Shown: positions 59,696-64,000 of the stretch, in pieces
How positions within the stretch are numbered: the stretch's first letter is position 1
Layout of the letters: each line of letters starts with the position of its first letter
Made by a program: the position numbers and the translations under genes
Origin: PMG-095 sp037200885
Lineage (GTDB): Bacteria > Myxococcota_A > Polyangia > Polyangiales > Polyangiaceae
NCBI GenBank assembly: GCA_037200885.1
Contig: JBBCIN010000003.1
Span: 806,001 to 870,000 of the forward strand
Direction: 5' to 3'
Length of the DNA: 64,000 nt
The notes under the pieces: generated by a model
What the model was told of the DNA's origin: nothing
Seen by the model: the letters and a program-made list of their open reading frames with translations, nothing else
Database searches by the model: none

Positions 59696-59761
59696 AGGAG
59701 GCCGCTGTCTTTTTGTCGGCTCGGGGCGGCAAGTCAACAAAGGAGCGACATCGGCGGCTGG

Positions 59762-60793
59762 CTAAGCGCGTTTTTGGTAGCCGTGCACCCGATCGACCAC
59801 GAATTTGACGGAATCCGGGTCGGTGTCCGGGAGGATGCCGTGGCCCAAATTGAAGATATGGCCGGCCGCGCCGGTCGCGCGCTCGAGAATGTCGTCGACT
59901 CGGCGTCCAAGTAGCTCGCGGGGCGCGCCGAGGAGCAGCGGGTCGAGGTTGCCTTGTACCGCGACATCCGCGCCAAGGCGGGTGATGGCCTGGTCGAGCG
60001 GAGTGCGCCAATCCACGCCGATCACGGTGCCACCCGCGCGCTTCTGCAGCTCCAGCAGCGTAGCGGTGTCGGTGCCGAAGTGAATCACGGGCACGCCGGT
60101 CTTCTCGAGGTCTTTCAAAATCGAGGAGACATGCGGCAAGATGTAATCTTCGTAGTCGGTCGGAGAGAGCGAGCCGACCCACGAATCGAACAGCTGCACC
60201 GCGTTCGCCCCGGCTTTGATCTGCGCGTGCAAGTAGCGGCGCACGACCTCGCTGAACTTGCTCATCAGCAGGTTCCAGGTCTCCGGCTCGTTGTACATCA
60301 TGCGCTTGGTGAGCGCGTAGTTGGAGCTCTTGCCGCCTTCGATCAGGTAACTAGCGAGCGTGAAAGGCGCGCCCGCGAAGCCGATCAGAGGAGTTTTGCC
60401 GTCGAGCTCTTTCCGGATCATCCTGATCGCGTCGAGCACGTAGCCCAGGCCCTCTTCCGGATCGATCACGCGTAGGCGCTCGACCGCCGCGCGATCGCGT
60501 ACGGGGTGATGAATCACCGGGCCCTCACCCTTGGCGAACTCGAAGGGTGCGCCCATCGGCTCGAGCGGCAAGAGGATGTCCGCAAAGAGAATCGCGGCGT
60601 CCACCCGGTGCGCGTTGACCGGTTGCAAGGTCACTTGCGTGGCCAGTTCCGGATTCTTGCACAGCTCGAGCAGCGTGTACTTGGCGCGGAGAGCCCGGTA
60701 CTCAGCCATGTAGCGACCAGCTTGGCGCATGAACCAAACCGGTGTCACGTCGACGGGCTCACGACGACAAGCCCGCAAAAATCTGTCCCACAT
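59762..60793 (-). CDS. hemE: Uroporphyrinogen decarboxylase
   Basis: HemE removes four carboxyl groups from uroporphyrinogen III to give coproporphyrinogen III in heme synthesis. The 343 residues start at ATG 60793 (MWDRFLRACRREPVD), which fits the family; the frame extends further to 60886 without support. The signature PVWFMRQAGRYMAEYRALR (about 17-35) holds the Arg residues that bind the acetate groups. Further motifs are ILFADILLPLEPMG, GFAGAPFTLASYLIEGG and LFDSWVG. It lies 8 bp after ccmE on the same strand, which links heme synthesis with cytochrome c maturation. Confidence 0.96.
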   Translation of the reverse strand: MWDRFLRACRREPVDVTPVWFMRQAGRYMAEYRALRAKYTLLELCKNPELATQVTLQPVNAHRVDAAILFADILLPLEPMGAPFEFAKGEGPVIHHPVRDRAAVERLRVIDPEEGLGYVLDAIRMIRKELDGKTPLIGFAGAPFTLASYLIEGGKSSNYALTKRMMYNEPETWNLLMSKFSEVVRRYLHAQIKAGANAVQLFDSWVGSLSPTDYEDYILPHVSSILKDLEKTGVPVIHFGTDTATLLELQKRAGGTVIGVDWRTPLDQAITRLGADVAVQGNLDPLLLGAPRELLGRRVDDILERATGAAGHIFNLGHGILPDTDPDSVKFVVDRVHGYQKRA

Positions 60794-60801
60794 CTTGCTC
60801 T

Positions 60802-61353
60802 CTACAGTGCCTGAGTCATGGCGGCAGTGTGCGGGGCCTTCTGGCCACCCTTCTGCAGCTCTTTCATTTCGTACTTCGACGGGCACTTGGCCATGATGTT
60901 CGAGGCTTCGAAGGCGCCCGACTCAGTGAGCTTGCCCTCGGCGGTGACCGACACATCCATGCCTGGCATGTCGCGGAAGGTATCGGGCACGATGCACTGC
61001 GCGTAGCGCACGGGCAAGGCCACGCCCTTCTTCTCGATCGTGAAGCGGTACTCACACGGCTGGTCGCGGCGCACCAAAGTGCCCTTGACCAAGGTTCCCT
61101 CGACGCGCACGGCGCGATCGGCGTACTTTTCCTTGTCGCGGATCAGGTCGTCGACCCCTTTGGAGTACACGGCCGAGCCCTTGAAGCTGGTGAAGACCAA
61201 CGTCAGGATCGCGCCGCACATGACGAGCAAGCCGATCAGTAAGCCGACGTTGCCCTTGCGAGCGGGCGGAGTGGGGGCTGGCTCGTGCCGAACGGCGGGG
61301 TCAGGCTCGACTGCCGCCACGGCTCGCTCGAGCTCTCTATCGAGGTCACTCAT
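60802..61353 (-). CDS. ccmE: Cytochrome c maturation heme chaperone CcmE, CxxxY variant
   Basis: 183 residues: a cytoplasmic N-terminus of about 33 residues, one membrane helix (about 35-55), and a periplasmic OB-fold domain with the CcmE pattern VRVEGTLVKGTL, EYRFTIEKKG, LPVRYAQCIVPDTFRDMPGM and VTAEGKL. The heme-attachment motif, HxxxY in E. coli, reads CPSKY here (Cys157, Tyr161). The Cys form is known from deltaproteobacteria and archaea as the System I* variant. CcmE carries heme to the cytochrome c lyase in the periplasm. Other ccm genes are not visible in the window. It precedes hemE. Confidence 0.9.
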   Translation of the reverse strand: MSDLDRELERAVAAVEPDPAVRHEPAPTPPARKGNVGLLIGLLVMCGAILTLVFTSFKGSAVYSKGVDDLIRDKEKYADRAVRVEGTLVKGTLVRRDQPCEYRFTIEKKGVALPVRYAQCIVPDTFRDMPGMDVSVTAEGKLTESGAFEASNIMAKCPSKYEMKELQKGGQKAPHTAAMTQAL

Positions 61354-61441
61354 CTTCCGCGAAGACTAGCCTCGGGCGGAGCACCGGTCCACCCGCGCAC
61401 ACGAGCCGGGCCCGGTGCAAAGGCGGGCGGCGAAAGTTCCG

Positions 61442-61915
61442 CTAGACCCGTCGCGGCAAGCTGAGCCGCGCACCCACGAATGCCGCGCCCGCGCCGAACG
61501 TCACCAGCACGGCCAGCGAGACGACCGCCACTAGCCACGGGCTCAAAGACCCGCCGAGGGCGGCGAGCCCCCAGCCGATCAGGGCACCCAGTGAGCCGGA
61601 CAGCGCGGCCTCGCGGGCTTTGGCCTTTCCGCCGAAGCGGCCCACGAGCGCACCGGCCCCAGCGCACGCGATCAGAAAAGACAACGCAACTGGCAAGACG
61701 CCGAGGACGATCGGAGTAGCGCCGCTCGGGTCGCTCGCACCGCCATTGGCCACGCGGCTGAGCCAAGCCCCGAGCCACACTCCAATCCACGACAGCGGCA
61801 GGAACAGCGTGATGACCAAGCCAGCGCCGATCAACACCCACTGCCAACGCGGTCGCCTGGCGGCGGCCGCGTCGTCGGTGTCCTGGTTTTGCAAAACGGT
61901 GAGCCGGCGCACCAT
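61442..61915 (-). CDS. Small polytopic membrane protein, function unknown
   Basis: About 157 residues with roughly four hydrophobic segments (WVLIGAGLVITLFLPLSW, PIVLGVLPVALSFLIACAGAG, SLGALIGWGLAALGG, LVAVVSLAVLVTFGAG) and a basic C-terminus. I recognise no family. The start is ambiguous: ATG 61915 or ATG 61930, both of which overlap the divergent gene's start region. The downstream ccmE gene begins 88 bp after its stop on the same strand. Confidence 0.6.
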   Translation of the reverse strand: MVRRLTVLQNQDTDDAAAARRPRWQWVLIGAGLVITLFLPLSWIGVWLGAWLSRVANGGASDPSGATPIVLGVLPVALSFLIACAGAGALVGRFGGKAKAREAALSGSLGALIGWGLAALGGSLSPWLVAVVSLAVLVTFGAGAAFVGARLSLPRRV

Positions 61916-61928
61916 GGCTTCAGCAAGC

Positions 61929-62660
61929 ATGGCGCGGATCGTGGCCGGATGCCTAGCCCTGGCGTGCTTCAGCGTTTCCACGCTCGCACGCGCGGAGAGC
62001 GCAGCTGGAGAGCACGCGCCGCCGCCGATCGTGCTCGATGCGCCGTCGCCGCCCGAGCTGCCGCCGCCGGAATACGCGCGTCGGCCGTTCGAGCTGACGG
62101 CAGAGCTGGTCATCGGGCTGCCGGACTGCACGCAGGGCAGCAGCGACAATCAGCGCAGCGACAGCATGGTGGCCGGGCCGGGTTTCGGAGCCACCGCGCT
62201 CTGGCGCCCCACGCCTTATTTTGCGCTCGGTGGCACGGTCAGCGCGCTCAGCTTCGGCTTTCGGCCCGCGCAAGCCTCTGGGCTCGAAAGCGGCAGCGCC
62301 AGTGGGCAATTTTGGGGGCTACTCGGGCGCGTGTACTTCTTCGACCACGGCCTGGTCGAACCGTACCTCCAGCTTGGTCTGGGCCGCGCCGGGGTCGCGA
62401 CACGCGCCCGAGAAATCGAGGCGGAGTACCAGGAAAACAGCACTGGGCTCGCGTTCCGCGTGGGCGGCGCGATCGAATTTTACCTGGGCCGGCACGTGCG
62501 CCTCGGTCCGGCTTTCGATTGGACGCGCTTCAACGTGCAGCAAATGCGTCGCTGCGGCCAAGGTCGCTGCATAGACCTCGATCAAGCGAGCTATGGCCAT
62601 GGCATTGGTTTCAGCAGCGTGTCGCTGCGCTTGTCCGTGCTGCTCGGTCCGGGCTTGTAA
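61929..62660 (+). CDS. Probable outer-membrane beta-barrel protein
   Basis: About 243 residues. The ATG at 61929 gives a good signal peptide (MARIVAGCLALACFSVSTLARA); an in-frame ATG at 61914 adds five residues. The mature part starts with a Pro-rich stretch and continues with alternating amphipathic strands (ALGGTVSALSFGFRP, GLVEPYLQLGLGRAG, LAFRVGGAIEFYLGRHVRLGPAFDW), which suggests an 8-stranded porin-like barrel. A Cys pair lies near the end (MRRCGQGRCIDL). No substrate can be named. The next gene follows after 29 bp. Confidence 0.6.
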   Translation: MARIVAGCLALACFSVSTLARAESAAGEHAPPPIVLDAPSPPELPPPEYARRPFELTAELVIGLPDCTQGSSDNQRSDSMVAGPGFGATALWRPTPYFALGGTVSALSFGFRPAQASGLESGSASGQFWGLLGRVYFFDHGLVEPYLQLGLGRAGVATRAREIEAEYQENSTGLAFRVGGAIEFYLGRHVRLGPAFDWTRFNVQQMRRCGQGRCIDLDQASYGHGIGFSSVSLRLSVLLGPGL

Positions 62661-62689
62661 CGCGAGGCTCGTGTACACTCCGGCGCCCC

Positions 62690-63988
62690 ATGCGCGAACT
62701 CGAGCCGCTTTCGTTTGACCGCGCCCTGCGCGACGCGGCGCGTGAGCTCGAGCGGCGCAAGAAAACGGGCGAATCGACCGAAGACGCCCTGCCCGATGTT
62801 TTGCGGGACGAGGAGACGCTGCATTGGCTGCGCGAGTCGCGCAATAAAGATCCGCTGGCCGCGTCGCTCGAGCTCTGGCTTTTGCGCCTGCGCGAACAGG
62901 CCGAGTTCGGCACTCGCCGCGCCGAGCTCGGGCGCACGCACCGCGATCAACCCCACCCTATCGTCGAGCCCGAGCAAGCGCGCCGCACGTTGAGTGAGCT
63001 CTTGCGGTTGAGTCTGGCACGCCCGCGCGAGCGCGCCGCTTACCTACGCGGCTACTTCGCATCTTCGGCTGCCGTAGCCGAAGGCGTGCTCAGGCTGTGG
63101 GAGGAGCGGCAGCTGTTCGCCGAGCGCCTGCGCGCGCCCCTCGCCTCGTTCGAGGTCGCGAGCGAGGCCATCGCGCCGGCAGCGCGGGCGTTCCTCGTCG
63201 GCACGCGCTCGGCTTTCGAAACGCTGCAAATTCGCGAACCGGCCCAGCTCGTGAGCACGCTGCTCGCAGAAGCGGCGGCCGATGGTTGGCCCGCTCGCTT
63301 GTCACAACGCACGACCCTCGATCTGCTGGGCGAGCAGGCCTGGTTTCACGGCTTGCGGCTGCGGCCTTTTGCCGTACCGGAGGCGCGCGGCGCGGGCAGC
63401 TTTTTGCTCGCGCTGCGCCAGGCGGGGCGCGCCTTGTCGGACGCCGCGAGTGCGCAACGCTCCCCGTTCGTGCTGGGCACCGACGTGTTCGACCTGAGAC
63501 GAGATACCGTGGGTGCATTACTGGCCACGCTGCCGCTGTCCCCCACGTTCGCCACGCGCCGCTTGGGGCTCGGTCCGAGCCGGGTGCGCGATCAACAGCG
63601 AACGCTGGCTCGGGCAGCGCTCGCCGATCTGCGCGTGGCCGCGTTTCGCGTACTGCTGCGTGAGCTGCTCTCGGGCGGCAAGAAGCTGCTCCACGGCGAG
63701 CTGCCGGAGTTGAGTGACACAGCGCTTGGTTTCGAGCTGCCGGAATCCGCGGCGGGCGTGTTCATCCGGGTGCGCCCGCGGGACACGCAGCGCTTCGCGG
63801 GCGCACTGCTGGCCGCGTCTCGTCATGAGACGCTTTTGCAGACGCACGACGAGGATTGGTTCCGCAACCCGCGCGCGATCGCCGAGTTGCGCGCCGAGCT
63901 GAGCGAGCCTTCAGTGACCTCACTCAACGCCGAAGCGCTGAAGGCCGGCGCCGAGTCGGCCGGGGCCCGCATCCAAGCCCTGCTCTGA
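62690..63988 (+). CDS. Unknown helical cytoplasmic protein
   Basis: 432 residues, rich in Ala, Leu, Arg and Glu, with no signal peptide or membrane segment. The composition and periodicity suggest an all-alpha fold (for example FDRALRDAARELERRKKTG at the start and RTTLDLLGEQAWFHGLRL in the middle). I see no catalytic or nucleotide-binding motif. The ATG at 62690 lies 29 bp after the barrel gene on the same strand. Its stop is 12 bp from the window end, so the full gene is present. I do not recognise a family. Confidence 0.65.
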   Translation: MRELEPLSFDRALRDAARELERRKKTGESTEDALPDVLRDEETLHWLRESRNKDPLAASLELWLLRLREQAEFGTRRAELGRTHRDQPHPIVEPEQARRTLSELLRLSLARPRERAAYLRGYFASSAAVAEGVLRLWEERQLFAERLRAPLASFEVASEAIAPAARAFLVGTRSAFETLQIREPAQLVSTLLAEAAADGWPARLSQRTTLDLLGEQAWFHGLRLRPFAVPEARGAGSFLLALRQAGRALSDAASAQRSPFVLGTDVFDLRRDTVGALLATLPLSPTFATRRLGLGPSRVRDQQRTLARAALADLRVAAFRVLLRELLSGGKKLLHGELPELSDTALGFELPESAAGVFIRVRPRDTQRFAGALLAASRHETLLQTHDEDWFRNPRAIAELRAELSEPSVTSLNAEALKAGAESAGARIQALL

Positions 63989-64000
63989 TTCGGCAAACTA

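Overview
This is a GC-rich chromosomal window with no insertion sequence, prophage or CRISPR array that I can see. The gene content points to a myxobacterium (Myxococcota, probably the Polyangiales/Sorangium side; inference). The pointers are a protein with an AgmX/PglI-type C-terminal domain, a FHA-GGDEF fusion, a large TPR scaffold, a response regulator with a proline/alanine linker, many lipoproteins and outer-membrane barrels, a CxxxY-type CcmE, and frequent GTG starts with 1-4 base overlaps between genes.

Layout. 1-2055 (-): the N-terminal part of a Wzz/BY-kinase exopolysaccharide protein, cut by the window edge. 2161-5270 (-): an orphan Eco57I-type DNA methyltransferase coupled to pdxA. 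5388-9619: a TerB-like protein, a HAD-UbiA fusion whose HAD half looks dead, an atypical OmpR-like regulator and tldD. 10243-13702 (+): ppa, a terminator and valS. 13709-18334 (-): a large lipoprotein, an outer-membrane barrel and the AgmX-type protein. 18630-22637 (+): FHA-GGDEF diguanylate cyclase and a very large GT39-type enzyme. 22721-26256 (-): DinB, GST, PH-domain protein, response regulator and an extensin-like hydrolase. 26383-33589: hrcA, a double cNMP-domain protein, PAP2 phosphatase, skp-fabZ, a 177-bp structured element, a YtkA-like lipoprotein with a barrel, and a secreted lipoprotein. 33718-42197: TPR scaffold, ilvA with a hairpin leader, cobA-hemD, a GAF protein and a second GT39-type protein. 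42297-51506 (-): a heterodimeric ABC exporter, a pseudokinase-receiver protein, an EAL phosphodiesterase and an Omp85 protein. 51621-56906 (+): a phosphodiester-glycosidase-like protein, mutM with a compensated double frameshift, rpiA, a pseudo-HtrA and a PP2C phosphatase. 56973-59281: ECF sigma factor with a small membrane partner, paired intergenic repeats and a PA14 protein. 59625-63988: tRNA-Gln, hemE, ccmE, a membrane protein, a barrel and an unknown protein.

How the parts fit. Housekeeping functions (heme and siroheme synthesis, cytochrome c maturation, PLP synthesis, pyrophosphate removal, translation, base excision repair, pentose phosphate pathway) are mixed with envelope genes (Omp85, Skp, FabZ, GT39 enzymes, Wzz, barrels) and signalling genes (GGDEF, EAL, REC proteins, PP2C, ECF sigma, FHA). 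Several signalling or enzyme homologues have lost catalytic residues: the orphan regulator, the HAD domain, the HtrA-like protein, the ATPase domain of the hybrid protein and one site of the ABC pair.

The main unexplained signals are: (1) a 177-bp element at 30984-31160 bounded by 22-bp inverted arms, whose first bases form the fabZ stop codon; (2) a dispersed ~55-bp intergenic repeat with three copies (40382-40437, 58034-58087, 58106-58159), two of them back to back between the ECF sigma gene and the PA14 gene; (3) a pair of compensating 1-nt frameshifts inside mutM; (4) a double hairpin in the ilvA leader. I did not recognise a complete new multi-gene system.
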